58,318 nucleotides of DNA. Origin: JBHHZJ01 sp046758005. Its GTDB lineage: Bacteria; Pseudomonadota; Alphaproteobacteria; Kiloniellales; J153. Shown piece after piece: positions 35,013 to 45,555 of the stretch. The position numbers and the translations under genes were made by a program. The DNA is taken from NCBI GenBank assembly GCA_046758005.1, contig JBHHZJ010000009.1, forward strand, positions 1 to 58,318, given 5' to 3'. Positions within the stretch are counted from its first letter, which is position 1. Each line of letters opens with the position of its first letter. The notes under the pieces were generated by a model. The model was not told where the DNA came from and did not search any database. It saw only the letters and a program-made list of their open reading frames with translations.

Positions 35013-36260
35013 TTATTCGGCGGCGATCAGCGCGCGCAGCCGATCCAGGCACTCCTGGCGCGTCGGCCGGAAGCCCTGCCCGGCCCACCACTCCTCCACG
35101 TCGTCGAGCAGGCGGCCGAGCCGGGGCCCGGCCGGGACCCCGAGCTTGAGCGCGTCGCGTCCGCGCAGGGGAAAGGTCTTGGAGGCCAGGCCGTCGGCCT
35201 CGGCGAGCGCGCGCTCGAGCGCGGCGTTTGGGAGCGCGCGGTCCCCGGCGTGGCGCCGGGCCCAGTCCAGACGGAGAAGGTTGCGGTAGAGCGCGGGGCG
35301 CAGCTTGTGCACCGCCCGCCAGCGCGCCCGGGGCGGCAACGCGGGATCGAGATGCGTCTCCGGCTCCGCCAGGGTGACCAGCGCGACCCGCTCCCGGCTG
35401 GAAAGGCGCAGGCGTTCGGCCACCTCTTCGGCCTTGGCCGCGTCGGGCCGCATGAGCGCGGCCAGGCGCAGCACCGGATCGGGCGGGGCCTGCGCCGCCT
35501 CGGCGCGCAGCAGGGCGCGCAGCACGGCGGCGTCGCCGGCGACCGGCAGGATCTCCTGCAGGACGCGCCGCTCGATCATCAGCTCGACGACCGGAACGGG
35601 ATCCTCGGCGCGCAGCAGCTTGAACAGCTCCTCGCGGATGCGCTCGCCCGACAGGCGGCGCAGCTCGGGCGCCAGTTCGGTGACGATCTCCAGCACCGCC
35701 GGATCGGGCGGCACCTTGCCGTAGTGCGCCTGGAAGCGGAAGAAGCGCAGCAGGCGCAGGTAGTCCTCCTCGATGCGCGCGCGCGCATCGCCGACGAAGC
35801 GCACCCGCCCGGCGCGCAGGTCCTCGAGCCCGCCGAAGGGGTCGTAGAGCGTGCCGTCCGGCGCGCAGGACAGCGCGTTGAAGGTGAAGTCGCGGCGCGC
35901 GGCATCGGCCGTCCAGTCGTCGGTGAAGGCGACCTTGGCGCGCCGGCCGAAGGTCTCCACGTCGACGCGCAGCGTCGTGATCTCGAACGGCTTGCGCCCG
36001 GCGACCGCCGTCACCGTGCCGTGATCGAGCCCGGTCGGCACCGTCTTGATGCCGGCCTTGGCGAGCAGCCGCATGACCTCCTCGGGCGCCAGGTGCGTGG
36101 CGATGTCCACGTCCTTGACCGGGCGCCCGGCCAGGGCGTCGCGCACGCAGCCGCCCACGAAACGCGCCTCCGCGCCCTCGGCGGTCAGAGCGGCGATGAC
36201 GCGCCGGGTCGCCGGGGCGCGCATCCAGTCCTGCACGGGGATCCTGCCGGCCGGGGTCAT
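35013..36260 (-). CDS. cca: CCA tRNA nucleotidyltransferase / poly(A) polymerase family
   Basis: Class II nucleotidyltransferase, 415 residues, which adds or repairs the tRNA 3' CCA end. The N-terminal palm contains FVGGCVRDALAG (GG-x-x-RD) and DVDIATHL with the two metal Asp residues. RRDFTFNALS and the RRF.RF-type LLRFFRFQAHYG helix follow. PcnB and CCA enzymes are hard to separate by sequence, but in alphaproteobacteria without another copy this form serves CCA addition. Last of a four-gene minus-strand group. Confidence 0.92.
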   Translation of the reverse strand: MTPAGRIPVQDWMRAPATRRVIAALTAEGAEARFVGGCVRDALAGRPVKDVDIATHLAPEEVMRLLAKAGIKTVPTGLDHGTVTAVAGRKPFEITTLRVDVETFGRRAKVAFTDDWTADAARRDFTFNALSCAPDGTLYDPFGGLEDLRAGRVRFVGDARARIEEDYLRLLRFFRFQAHYGKVPPDPAVLEIVTELAPELRRLSGERIREELFKLLRAEDPVPVVELMIERRVLQEILPVAGDAAVLRALLRAEAAQAPPDPVLRLAALMRPDAAKAEEVAERLRLSSRERVALVTLAEPETHLDPALPPRARWRAVHKLRPALYRNLLRLDWARRHAGDRALPNAALERALAEADGLASKTFPLRGRDALKLGVPAGPRLGRLLDDVEEWWAGQGFRPTRQECLDRLRALIAAE

Positions 36261-36270
36261 GCGGCGCGGG

Positions 36271-36561
36271 TCACCGCCGTCCCTCGATCACGCGGCTCGG
36301 CACCACCCGGCCGTCGATCAGGCGCGGCGCCTCCAGCTTGGTGCCGGGCGGCAGGCCGGTGGTCAGGCGGAAGGCGACGAACACCGCGGCGAGCAGGGCC
36401 ACGCCGGCCAGGATGAGCCAGGGCCAAGGGCCCTCCTGCCAGCGCGCCAGAACCTCCCCGCCGCCCGCCTGCACCCGGCGCCGGACCATCGCGAGATAGC
36501 CGACGTAGAGCAGCAGCGGCAGGGCGACGGGCAGAACGACGGTGAGTAGAATGCGCAGCAT
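36271..36561 (-). CDS. DUF6111 family small membrane protein
   Basis: 96-residue protein with two hydrophobic helices (about 3-25 and 47-66) around a short polar loop. It matches the general form of the DUF6111 family found between Nudix and CCA genes in alphaproteobacteria. Function unknown. It ends 10 bp before the CCA gene, so it is likely co-transcribed with it. Confidence 0.8.
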   Translation of the reverse strand: MLRILLTVVLPVALPLLLYVGYLAMVRRRVQAGGGEVLARWQEGPWPWLILAGVALLAAVFVAFRLTTGLPPGTKLEAPRLIDGRVVPSRVIEGRR

Positions 36562-36666
36562 GATCAGTACCCACCATCATGGGAGCATGATACGTCCGAT
36601 CGCCTTTTCGCGCCCTCCGGAGTGGAGGCGCCGCGCCGGCGGCGCCCCGCCGCGCGGGCGAGCGCC

Positions 36667-37320
36667 TCAGCCACGGCCCGCCGCGCGCTCCGCGGTCAGA
36701 ACCTCGGCGAGGTTCACCAGCATGCCGGCGGTCGCGCCCCAGATGTAATGGTCCGCGTAGGCAAAGGCGTAGAAATGGCGGCGGCGTCCCTCGTAGAGCC
36801 GAGTGTGCCGCTGCCGGTTGCCCGGCGCCAGGAAGAACTCGAGCGGCACCTCGAACACCTCGGCCACCTCGAAGCGGTCCGGGGCGAGCGGGAACGGCGG
36901 CCCGACCAGGCCGACCACGGGCGCGACCTCGAACGCGGTCCGCGTGACGTAGGTGTCGAGCCGCCCGATCAAGCGCACGTGCCGGCGCGGCAAGCCGATC
37001 TCCTCCTCGGTCTCGCGCAGCGCCGCGGCCTCGGGCGCCTCGCCCGGCTCGATCCGCCCGCCGGGAAAGCTGATCTGCCCGGCGTGCACGTCGAGATGGT
37101 CGGTGCGCCGCGTCAGCAGCACGGTCAGGCCGGCCGCGCGCTCGACGATCGGCACGAGCACGGCGGCCGGGACGAGCGCGCGGCGCGGATCGTAGAGGTC
37201 GGGATTGAGGTCGTGGTCGCCGCGCGGCGGAGTCGCATGCGCCGCCTGGCCGAACGGCGAGTAGCGGCGGCCGGGCGCACCGAGGCCGGCGAAGCGCCGC
37301 ACGACATCCTGGGAGGTCAA
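36667..37320 (-). CDS. CoA pyrophosphatase, Nudix hydrolase (NudL/YeaB-like)
   Basis: Nudix enzyme of about 217 residues. A complete Nudix box GGRIEPGEAPEAAALRETEE continues EIGL (G-x5-E-x7-REUxEExGU). The preceding VLLTRRTDHLDVHAGQISFP is the UPF0035 mark of coenzyme A and acyl-CoA pyrophosphatases. I place the start at TTG 37320, whose TTGA overlaps the DUF1285 stop. An in-frame ATG at 37359 would overlap that gene by 43 bp. It is the second gene of the DUF1285-Nudix-DUF6111-cca group. Confidence 0.9.
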   Translation of the reverse strand: MTSQDVVRRFAGLGAPGRRYSPFGQAAHATPPRGDHDLNPDLYDPRRALVPAAVLVPIVERAAGLTVLLTRRTDHLDVHAGQISFPGGRIEPGEAPEAAALRETEEEIGLPRRHVRLIGRLDTYVTRTAFEVAPVVGLVGPPFPLAPDRFEVAEVFEVPLEFFLAPGNRQRHTRLYEGRRRHFYAFAYADHYIWGATAGMLVNLAEVLTAERAAGRG

Positions 37321-37886
37321 TCCAGGCTGCCCAAGGGAAAAAATGTTTCCTTGCTCCATACGCCGAGGATCTTCTTGCCGTCGCGTTTGCGTTCCACGCC
37401 GATGTCCACCAGGTGATAATAGACCGAGCGCACGATCAGGGCCTCGAGCCGGTCCCGCACCAAGATATAGGGGCTCGGCTCGCCGCTGTCAGGCGCGCAG
37501 GAAACCCGAATCGGGTGTTCGGGCCCGGCCTCGACCCAATCGCCGACGTTGGTCCGGAAGCTGAGCACCTGCGCCGGGCCGGACCCGCTCACGCTCAGCT
37601 CGACCGCGGTGAAGGGCGCGTCCTCGACCACGATGCGGCCGCGTTCGGCGGGCGTCACCAGCCAATATTCCCCGTCGTCCTCGCGCCGGAGCACCGAGGA
37701 GAAGAGCCGGACCAGCGCCTTACGGCCGATCGGCGAGTTCTGGTAGTACCAGGTGCCGTCGCGCGCGATGCGGATCTCGAAGTCGCCGCAAAACGGCAGC
37801 GCGCCACCCTCGCCCGACTGGCCAGAGGGTTGCGAAACGCTTATTCTTTTGTCATCACCGGTTGGACGTGACGTGTTCCTGGTCAT
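37317..37886 (-). CDS. DUF1285 family protein
   Basis: 189-residue protein with FEIRIARDGTWYYQNSPIGR and LVRLFSSVLRREDDGEYWLVTPAERGRI, the fingerprint of DUF1285. The family forms two small beta-barrel-like domains and is without known enzyme activity. No membrane helix or signal. First gene of the minus-strand group, preceded by an AAGGGGG; its start is 42 bp from the divergent moxR-like gene. Function unknown. Confidence 0.85.
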   Translation of the reverse strand: MTRNTSRPTGDDKRISVSQPSGQSGEGGALPFCGDFEIRIARDGTWYYQNSPIGRKALVRLFSSVLRREDDGEYWLVTPAERGRIVVEDAPFTAVELSVSGSGPAQVLSFRTNVGDWVEAGPEHPIRVSCAPDSGEPSPYILVRDRLEALIVRSVYYHLVDIGVERKRDGKKILGVWSKETFFPLGSLD

Positions 37887-37928
37887 GACCTGCCGCCCCC
37901 TTTTGCTCGAAACTGGGAGTCGACCCGC

Positions 37929-38945
<1,017 letters not shown>

Positions 38946-38968
38946 GCGGCGCAATCGTTCGAGAGACC

Positions 38969-39850
38969 ATGGCTGTCGGCTCCCTCCCCCTGCGGCAACG
39001 CGCGGAGCAACTGGCGGCGAGCCTGCCCCCGCTGCTGGTCGCGGCCCAACGGGTCGCCTCGACGGTGGCCCAGGGCGTGCACGGCCGGCGCCGCGTCGGC
39101 CAGGGCGAGACCTTCTGGCAGTTCCGCAGGTACGAGACCGGCGACCGGCCGGAATCCATCGACTGGCGCCAGTCAGCCAAGTCGGACCGGGTCTTCGTGC
39201 GCGAGATGGAGTGGGAGGCGGCGCAGTCGGTTTGGCTCTGGCACGACGTCTCCGCGTCGATGGACTGGCGCTCGTCGGACGACCATCCGACCAAGCGCCA
39301 GCGCGCGGACCTGATCGCCCTGGCGCTGGCCGCGCTGCTGATGCGCGGAGGCGAGCACGTCGCCCTGCTCGGCGCCGGAACCCGGCCCGCCACCGGCCGC
39401 TCCGCGCTCGGCCGCCTGGCCCTGCAGATCGAGCGCGGCGGCGGCACGGGCGGCGACCTGCCGCCGGTCCTGCCGCTGCCGCGCAACGGCCACGTGGTGC
39501 TGATCGGAGACTTTCTGGCGCAACTCGACGCGGTCGACCGCATGGTGCGGGGCTACGCGGAACGAGGCATCAAGGGCTTCATCCTGCAAACGCTCGATCC
39601 GGCCGAGGAAGTCCTGCCCTACAGCGGGCGGGTGCGCTTCGAGGGCCTGGAGGGCGAGGACCCGTGGTTGCTGGCGCGCGTCGAGTCCGTGCGCGAGGAC
39701 TACATCGCACGCCTGAACGCGCAGCGCGCCGGCCTGCAGGCGATCGCGCGCGCGGTCGGATGGACCTACGCCTGCCACCGCACGGACCAGCCACCCCAGG
39801 CGGCGCTGCTCGTCCTCTATATAGCGCTGTCCGACGTGCTGCGTCGGTGA
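38969..39850 (+). CDS. DUF58 domain-containing protein
   Basis: 293-residue cytoplasmic protein with the conserved DUF58 core RRYETGDRPESIDWRQSAKS followed by a VWA-like fold. A MIDAS-type D-x-S-x-S is seen at 93-97 (DVSAS). DUF58 proteins nearly always accompany MoxR ATPases and are thought to be their partners. It is 23 bp after moxR and 12 bp before the BatA-DUF4159 gene. The biochemical role is unknown. Confidence 0.92.
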   Translation: MAVGSLPLRQRAEQLAASLPPLLVAAQRVASTVAQGVHGRRRVGQGETFWQFRRYETGDRPESIDWRQSAKSDRVFVREMEWEAAQSVWLWHDVSASMDWRSSDDHPTKRQRADLIALALAALLMRGGEHVALLGAGTRPATGRSALGRLALQIERGGGTGGDLPPVLPLPRNGHVVLIGDFLAQLDAVDRMVRGYAERGIKGFILQTLDPAEEVLPYSGRVRFEGLEGEDPWLLARVESVREDYIARLNAQRAGLQAIARAVGWTYACHRTDQPPQAALLVLYIALSDVLRR

Positions 39851-39862
39851 AGCGGGCCCCCG

Positions 39863-42628
39863 ATGCTCAACCTCGGCCCCCTCGCGTTCGCCCAGCCCTG
39901 GCTTCTCCTCGCGCTCGCCGGTTTGCCGCTGCTGTGGCTGCTCCTGCGCGTGACCCCGCCGGCGCCGCGCGCCCTGCGCTTTCCCGCGATCCGCCTCCTG
40001 TTCGGGCTCCAGGCGCCGGAGGAAACGCCGGCGCGCACGCCGTGGTGGTTGATCCTGCTGCGCATGACGATCGCCGCGCTCATCATAGGCGGCCTCGCCC
40101 GGCCGCTGCTCAATCCGGCCACGCGCCTGGCCGGCGACGGTCCGCTCCTGCTGGTCATCGATGACGGCTGGTCGGCGGCGCGGAACTGGCCGGCGCGCGA
40201 GGCGGTGCTCGACGACCTGCTCAATCAGGCCGAGCGAGAGGGCCGTGCGGTCGTGGTCCTCACCACGGCGCGCGACGCCCTCGAGCAGCCGCCGGTCGCC
40301 TCCGGGCTGTTGCCGGCCGCCGAGGCGCGCCGCCTGGTCCAGGGCGTGAAGCCCAAGCCGTGGCCGGCCGACCGGGCCGCGGCATTGGCCGCGCTGGACG
40401 ATCTCGATTTGCCCGGGGCGGCGCATGTGGTCTGGCTGTCCGACGGCCTCGACGACGGCCGGGCCGCGGCCCTGGCCGAGCGGCTTCGGCGCTTCGGCCG
40501 GCTCGAGCTGCTGCGCGATCCCGACGCGGGGCTCGCCCGCCTCGTCCTTGCGCCGAAGGGCGACGGCATCGCCCTGATCGTGCGCCTGCGCCGCGCGGCC
40601 TCGGAGGGCGAGGACATCGCGGCGGTGCTCGCCACCGGCGACGACGGCGGGCTCATCGGGCGCGTGCCGGTCACCTTCGCCGATGGCGCGATCGAAGCGG
40701 AGACGCGCATCGACCTGCCCGGCGAGATGCGCAACCGGATCGCCCGGCTGGCGATCGAGGGCGAGTCGTCCGCGGGCGCGGTGATGCTGCTCGACGAACG
40801 CTGGCGCCGCCGCCCGGTCGGCCTGGTCGCCTCCGGGCCGCTCGAGGACGCGCAGCCGCTCTTGAGCGAGCTCTATTACCTGCAGCGCGCGCTCGACCCC
40901 TTCACCGAACTGCGCCGCGGGACGATCGGCGAACTGTTGCAGCGCGAGATCGCGGTCCTGGCCCTGCCCGATACCGGGGTTCTGATCGAACAGGACCGGA
41001 CGCGGCTGAACAACTGGGTGGAGCGTGGCGGGCTGCTGCTCCGCTTCGCCGGTCCGCGCCTGGCCGAAAGCGGGATCGCGCCGCGCGCCCAGGCGCGGCC
41101 GCCGCTGCTGCCGGTGCGCCTGCGCGGCGGCAACCGCACGCTGAGCGGCGCGCTCACCTGGGACAAGCCGGCGCGGCTGGCGCCGTTCGACCGGGCCAGC
41201 CCCTTCACCGGCCTTGCGGTCCCGCCGGACGTTCTGATCCAGCGCCAGGTGCTGGCCGAGCCCTCGCTCGAGCTCGGCGAGAAGACATGGGCGCGGCTCG
41301 CCGACGGCACGCCGCTGGTGACCGCCGAGCGGCGCGGCGAGGGTTGGGTCGTGCTGGTGCACACCACGGCCAACACCGACTGGTCGAACCTGCCGCTGTC
41401 GGGGCTGTTCGTCGAGATGCTGCGCCGGATCGTCGCGGTCAGCCAGGGCGTGCCGGCCAGCGGCCTCATGGAACGCACCTTGCCGCCGATCGAGACCCTG
41501 GACGGGTTCGGCCGGCTCGGCCCACCGGCGCCGACCACGCTTGCGCTCGACCGGCAGGCGCTGGAGGAGGGCCGCATCGAGCCGCGCCACCCGCCCGGCT
41601 ACTACGGCGTGGACGGCCTGCGACGCGCCCACAACCTGGGCGCGACGGACCCGGCGCTCGTACCCATCGGCGAGGTCCCGTCCGGCGTCAACCTCGGCTT
41701 CTACACCCGGGACCAGGAAATCGACCTCAAGCCCTGGCTCCTGGCCGCGGCGCTGCTGCTCACGATGATCGACCTGGTGATCGCCCTGGCCCTGCGCGGA
41801 CTGCTCGGCGCGGCGGCGCGCCACGGCGCCGCGGTGGTCCTGCTCGCTGCCCTGCTGCCGTTCGACCAAGCGGCGGCGCAGGCCGGGGCGCCGGCCGTCA
41901 CCGACGAGGCCCGCGCGCTCGAGGCCACGCTGCAGACGCACCTGGCCTACGTGGTGACCGGCGTGCCGGCGGTCGACGAGGTCAGCCGCGCCGGCCTCGA
42001 GGGCCTGACCCGGGTGCTCGAGCGGCGCACCTCGGTCGAGGCCGGCGCGCCGCTGGGCGTCGATCCGGCGCGCGACGAACTCGCCTTCTTTCCGCTGCTC
42101 TATTGGCCGATCGCGCCGGAGCAGCGCGACCTGACCGAGATCGCCGTGCGCAAGCTTAACGCCTTCATGCAGAACGGCGGCACGATCCTGATCGATTTGC
42201 GCGAGCCGGCCGTGGGCGGACAGCCGTTCGGCCGCGCGAGCCGCGCGGTGCAGGCCCTGCGGCGCCTCACCCGCGGCCTCGACATTCCGCCGCTGGCGCC
42301 GGTGCCGCCGGACCACGTGCTGACCAAGGCGTTCTATCTGATGCAGGAGTTCCCGGGCCGCTTCTCCGGCGGGACCTTGTGGATCGAGGCGGCCGAGACC
42401 CGGGTCAACGACGGCGTGACACCGGTGCTGATCGGCAGCAACGACTGGGCCGGCGCCTGGGCCGTCAACCAGTACGGTCGTCCGCTGTCCCCCGTGGTGC
42501 CGGGCGGCGAACGGCAGCGCGAGCTGGCCTACCGCTTCGGGGTCAACCTCACGATGTACGCCATGACCGGCAACTACAAGGCCGACCAGGTGCACGTGCC
42601 CTTCATTCTGGAGCGGCTGGGGCAATGA
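39863..42628 (+). CDS. BatA-like membrane protein fused to DUF4159
   Basis: 921-residue protein. The N-terminal BatA region (about 8-85) has two membrane helices. A VWA-like domain follows, with a degenerate MIDAS (Asp100-x-Gly102-x-Ser104). The central part is large and probably periplasmic or cytoplasmic. Another helix lies near 622-652, then a hydrophobic segment resembling an internal signal peptide (about 660-680, ending AAAQAG). The C-terminal DUF4159 domain runs from about 690 to 915 (FFPLLYWPI, TILIDLRE). The layout looks like an old fusion of two proteins. Its stop overlaps the next ATG. Function unknown. Confidence 0.88.
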   Translation: MLNLGPLAFAQPWLLLALAGLPLLWLLLRVTPPAPRALRFPAIRLLFGLQAPEETPARTPWWLILLRMTIAALIIGGLARPLLNPATRLAGDGPLLLVIDDGWSAARNWPAREAVLDDLLNQAEREGRAVVVLTTARDALEQPPVASGLLPAAEARRLVQGVKPKPWPADRAAALAALDDLDLPGAAHVVWLSDGLDDGRAAALAERLRRFGRLELLRDPDAGLARLVLAPKGDGIALIVRLRRAASEGEDIAAVLATGDDGGLIGRVPVTFADGAIEAETRIDLPGEMRNRIARLAIEGESSAGAVMLLDERWRRRPVGLVASGPLEDAQPLLSELYYLQRALDPFTELRRGTIGELLQREIAVLALPDTGVLIEQDRTRLNNWVERGGLLLRFAGPRLAESGIAPRAQARPPLLPVRLRGGNRTLSGALTWDKPARLAPFDRASPFTGLAVPPDVLIQRQVLAEPSLELGEKTWARLADGTPLVTAERRGEGWVVLVHTTANTDWSNLPLSGLFVEMLRRIVAVSQGVPASGLMERTLPPIETLDGFGRLGPPAPTTLALDRQALEEGRIEPRHPPGYYGVDGLRRAHNLGATDPALVPIGEVPSGVNLGFYTRDQEIDLKPWLLAAALLLTMIDLVIALALRGLLGAAARHGAAVVLLAALLPFDQAAAQAGAPAVTDEARALEATLQTHLAYVVTGVPAVDEVSRAGLEGLTRVLERRTSVEAGAPLGVDPARDELAFFPLLYWPIAPEQRDLTEIAVRKLNAFMQNGGTILIDLREPAVGGQPFGRASRAVQALRRLTRGLDIPPLAPVPPDHVLTKAFYLMQEFPGRFSGGTLWIEAAETRVNDGVTPVLIGSNDWAGAWAVNQYGRPLSPVVPGGERQRELAYRFGVNLTMYAMTGNYKADQVHVPFILERLGQ

Positions 42629-44706
42629 CCGAGGCGCTCACGATCGCCTGGACGCCGCTATTGGCCTGGCCGGTCATCGCCGCGCTCGCCGCGGCGGCGC
42701 TCGCCGTCCTCGGGCTGGGGCTGTGGCGCCGGGCGCAAGGCATCGGCTGGCGCGTCCTCGCGGTGGTCGCGCTGTTGCTCGCGCTGGCCAACCCGACGCT
42801 GGTCGAGGAGCGGCGCGAGCCGTTGGCCGACGTCGCGCTGGTCCTGGTCGACGAGAGCGCGAGCCAGCGGATCGGACGGCGCCCCGAGCAGAGCGCGGCC
42901 GCGCTCGCCCACGTGTTGCGGGCCCTGGGCGGGCTGGAGCGGACCGACGTGCGCGTGGTGCGCGCCGGCGCCGGGGCGGTCGGCCTGGAGGAGGACGGGA
43001 CGCGCCTGTTCGCCGCCTTGCGCCAGGTGCTCGCCAAGGTGCCGCGCCAGCGCGTGGCCGGGGTCATCGTGGTCAGCGACGGTCAGATCCACGACGCGCC
43101 GGAAAGTCTGGAGGCGCTCGGCCTGGACGCGCCGGTCCACCTGCTGCTGACCGGCGAGGCGGACGAGGGCGACCGGCGCCTGACCGTCAACCGGGCGCCG
43201 ACCTTCGGCATCGTCGGGCGCAAGCTGGCCATGACCCTGACCGTGGAGGACCTGCCCGGCGGGCCCGGCCCGCGCCTGGCGCGCGTGACGCTGCGGCGCG
43301 ACGGCGGCGAGGAACAGACGCTGCGCGTCCCGGTCGGGATCGAGCAGGAGATCGCGTTCACGCTCGACCACCGGGGGCCGAGCGTGATCGAGATCGAGGT
43401 CGGGGCCGGCCCGCGCGAGTTGACGCTGGCCAACAACCGCGCCGCCGTGGTCGTCAACGGCGTGCGCGACCGCCTGCGCGTCCTGCTCGTCTCGGGCGAG
43501 CCGCACGCCGGCGAGCGCGCCTGGCGCAACATCCTGAAGTCCGACCCGTCGGTCGACCTGGTCCACTTCACCATCCTGCGCCCGCCGGAGAAGCAGGACG
43601 GCACGCCGATCCGCGAACTGTCGCTGATCGCGTTTCCGACGCGCGAGCTGTTCGAGGTGAAGCTGGACGAGTTCGACCTGATCATCTTCGATCGCTACCG
43701 CCGGCGGGGCGTGCTGCCCTCCATCTATCTCGACAACATCGCCACGTACGTCGAGCGCGGCGGCGCGCTGCTCGAGGCGGTGGGCCCGACCTTCGCCACC
43801 CCGCTGTCGCTCTTCCGCACGCCGCTCGGGCGCGTGCTGCCCGGCGAGCCGACGGGGGCGATCTTCGAGCGCGGCTACCGCCCGCGCGTCACCGACCTGG
43901 GCACGCGCCATCCGGTGACCGCCGAGTTGGCCGGCGCCGGCGGGGCGGATTCCGAGCCGACCTGGGGCCGCTGGTTCCGGCAGATCGACGCCCAACCCAC
44001 GAGCGGCGCGGCGGTCATGAGCGGCGTCGAGGGCCGGCCGCTGCTCATCCTCGACCGCGTCGGCGAGGGCCGGGTCGCACAGTTCCTGAGCGACCACATG
44101 TGGCTCTGGTCGCGCGGCTTCGAGGGCGGCGGGCCGCAGGCCGAGCTGCTGCGGCGGATCGCGCACTGGCTGATGCGAGAGCCGGACCTGGAGGAGGAGG
44201 ACCTGCGCGCGAGCGTGAGCGGCGGCCGCCTGGAGATCGTCCGGCGCTCGCTTGCGCTCGAGCAGCCGCAGATCGAGGTCCTGGCGCCCTCGGGCGAACG
44301 GCGCACCGTGCGCCTCGAGCCGGACCGCGGCGGCCGCGCGACCGCCACGGTGGCCGCCGCACAGACCGGGCTCTACCGGGTCAGCGACGGCAGGCGCACC
44401 GCGCTCGCCGCCGCCGGGCCGGTCAACCCGCGCGAATTCGAGGACGTACGCGCGACCGCCGCGGTCCTGCAGCCGCTCGTCAAGGCGAGCCGCGGCGCGG
44501 TCGTGCGCTTGGCCACGGACGACCTGCCAAAGGTGCGCAAGGTCGCCCCCAACCGCGACCGTCACGGGCGCGGCTGGATCGGGATCACGGCCAATGGCGG
44601 CTACGTGGTGACCGGCGTGGATCAGGCGCCGCTTCTGCCCGCGCTCGCCGTCCTGCTCCTGGTCCTGGGCACCAGCATCCTCGCCTGGTACCGCGAGGGA
44701 CGGTAG
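42625..44706 (+). CDS. Membrane protein with VWA-like and GATase1-like domains
   Basis: 693-residue protein. Two N-terminal helices (about 12-34 and 41-56) are followed by a VWA-like start with a full D-x-S-x-S at 76-80 (DESAS) and VIVVSDGQIHD. A central class I glutamine-amidotransferase-like fold follows (EFDLIIFDRYRRRGVLPSIY, YVERGGALLEAVGP) without an evident catalytic Cys. A C-terminal helix lies near 668-688. Such proteins close the MoxR-DUF58-BatA operons. It probably sits in the inner membrane as part of one complex with its neighbours. Function unknown. Confidence 0.85.
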   Translation: MTEALTIAWTPLLAWPVIAALAAAALAVLGLGLWRRAQGIGWRVLAVVALLLALANPTLVEERREPLADVALVLVDESASQRIGRRPEQSAAALAHVLRALGGLERTDVRVVRAGAGAVGLEEDGTRLFAALRQVLAKVPRQRVAGVIVVSDGQIHDAPESLEALGLDAPVHLLLTGEADEGDRRLTVNRAPTFGIVGRKLAMTLTVEDLPGGPGPRLARVTLRRDGGEEQTLRVPVGIEQEIAFTLDHRGPSVIEIEVGAGPRELTLANNRAAVVVNGVRDRLRVLLVSGEPHAGERAWRNILKSDPSVDLVHFTILRPPEKQDGTPIRELSLIAFPTRELFEVKLDEFDLIIFDRYRRRGVLPSIYLDNIATYVERGGALLEAVGPTFATPLSLFRTPLGRVLPGEPTGAIFERGYRPRVTDLGTRHPVTAELAGAGGADSEPTWGRWFRQIDAQPTSGAAVMSGVEGRPLLILDRVGEGRVAQFLSDHMWLWSRGFEGGGPQAELLRRIAHWLMREPDLEEEDLRASVSGGRLEIVRRSLALEQPQIEVLAPSGERRTVRLEPDRGGRATATVAAAQTGLYRVSDGRRTALAAAGPVNPREFEDVRATAAVLQPLVKASRGAVVRLATDDLPKVRKVAPNRDRHGRGWIGITANGGYVVTGVDQAPLLPALAVLLLVLGTSILAWYREGR

Positions 44707-44729
44707 CCTCGGCCGCTAATCCGCAGGCG

Positions 44730-45269
44730 TCACGCCACCGCGTCGCCGCGCTTCTGCGCCGTCTCTTCCTCCTCGGCCGGGTGGATCAGGCCGGAGACGC
44801 CGTCGAGCGCCCCCAGCACAAGCTCCAGCACCTGGAAGCGCTCCGGCGCCACGGGACCGGGCAGGATCAGGCCGGCGATGGCCGCGTTGCCGAATCCGAA
44901 GGGGCCGTAGTACGACGGGTCGCCCACGACGACGCAGATCCGCTCCCCGATCCGCTTGGCCTCGGCCAAGCCGTGGCGGACCAGGCCGCGCCCGATGCCG
45001 ATGCCCTGCAGGGCCGGCTCGACCGCGAGCGGACCGAGCAGGACGGCGGGCGCGGCGCCGTCGCCGATCGAAATCGGCCAGAAGCGCAGCGACGCGAGAA
45101 GGCCGCCGTCCGGCGCGAGCGCGACGAAACTGAGCGCGGCCACCGGCGCCACGCCCTCGCGCAGCCGGTACACGGTTTTGCGCCGGCGGTCGAAGCCGAA
45201 GGTCCGGTCGAGCAGGGGTTCGAGGAGGCCGGCGTGCTCCGGCCGCTGCGGGATGATCTGGAAGGTCAT
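44730..45269 (-). CDS. GNAT-family N-acetyltransferase
   Basis: 179-residue acetyltransferase. The acetyl-CoA binding motif A is LLGPLAVEPALQGIGIGRGL (Q-x-x-G-I-G). The overall form (RTFGFDRRRKTVYRLRE at the start, GDPSYYGPFGFGNA near the end) matches the YhbS-like subgroup. The substrate is not known. ATG 45269 fits MTFQIIPQRPEHAGLL; upstream in-frame sequence looks non-coding. It is convergent with the VWA/GATase-like gene (23 bp). The 286 bp upstream to the next gene hold no recognised feature. Confidence 0.88.
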   Translation of the reverse strand: MTFQIIPQRPEHAGLLEPLLDRTFGFDRRRKTVYRLREGVAPVAALSFVALAPDGGLLASLRFWPISIGDGAAPAVLLGPLAVEPALQGIGIGRGLVRHGLAEAKRIGERICVVVGDPSYYGPFGFGNAAIAGLILPGPVAPERFQVLELVLGALDGVSGLIHPAEEEETAQKRGDAVA

Positions 45270-45555
45270 GGTGCCTCGGGTCCGATGCGCCGCACGCGGC
45301 TTGCCGGCGGGCGGTTGCGTTGCACGAAGGGTTCGGCGCCGGGGATCCGGCGATGGGCCCCGCCGTCCCCGGTGCAGGACGCGGGCGGGCGGCCCGTTAC
45401 GCGCGCCTGGCGCGCGGGCGTGGACGTCGTCGTCGTCGCAAGTTGCCGCGTCCGTACATCGGCTCCGCCTCTGGGACCGGGCCCGAATCATGTGGTCCCG
45501 AAAACCGCGCCTCGGATAACACACGCCGTGCCCGCTTGCCAAGGTTTTCGCGGCG

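Noticed and set aside
45270..45555. A gene in the gap between the GNAT and DMT genes
   Set aside because: In-frame upstream extensions of the GNAT gene are Arg/Pro-rich without family similarity or an SD. No other frame looks coding. The GGGACC/GGTCCC repeat there has no tail.
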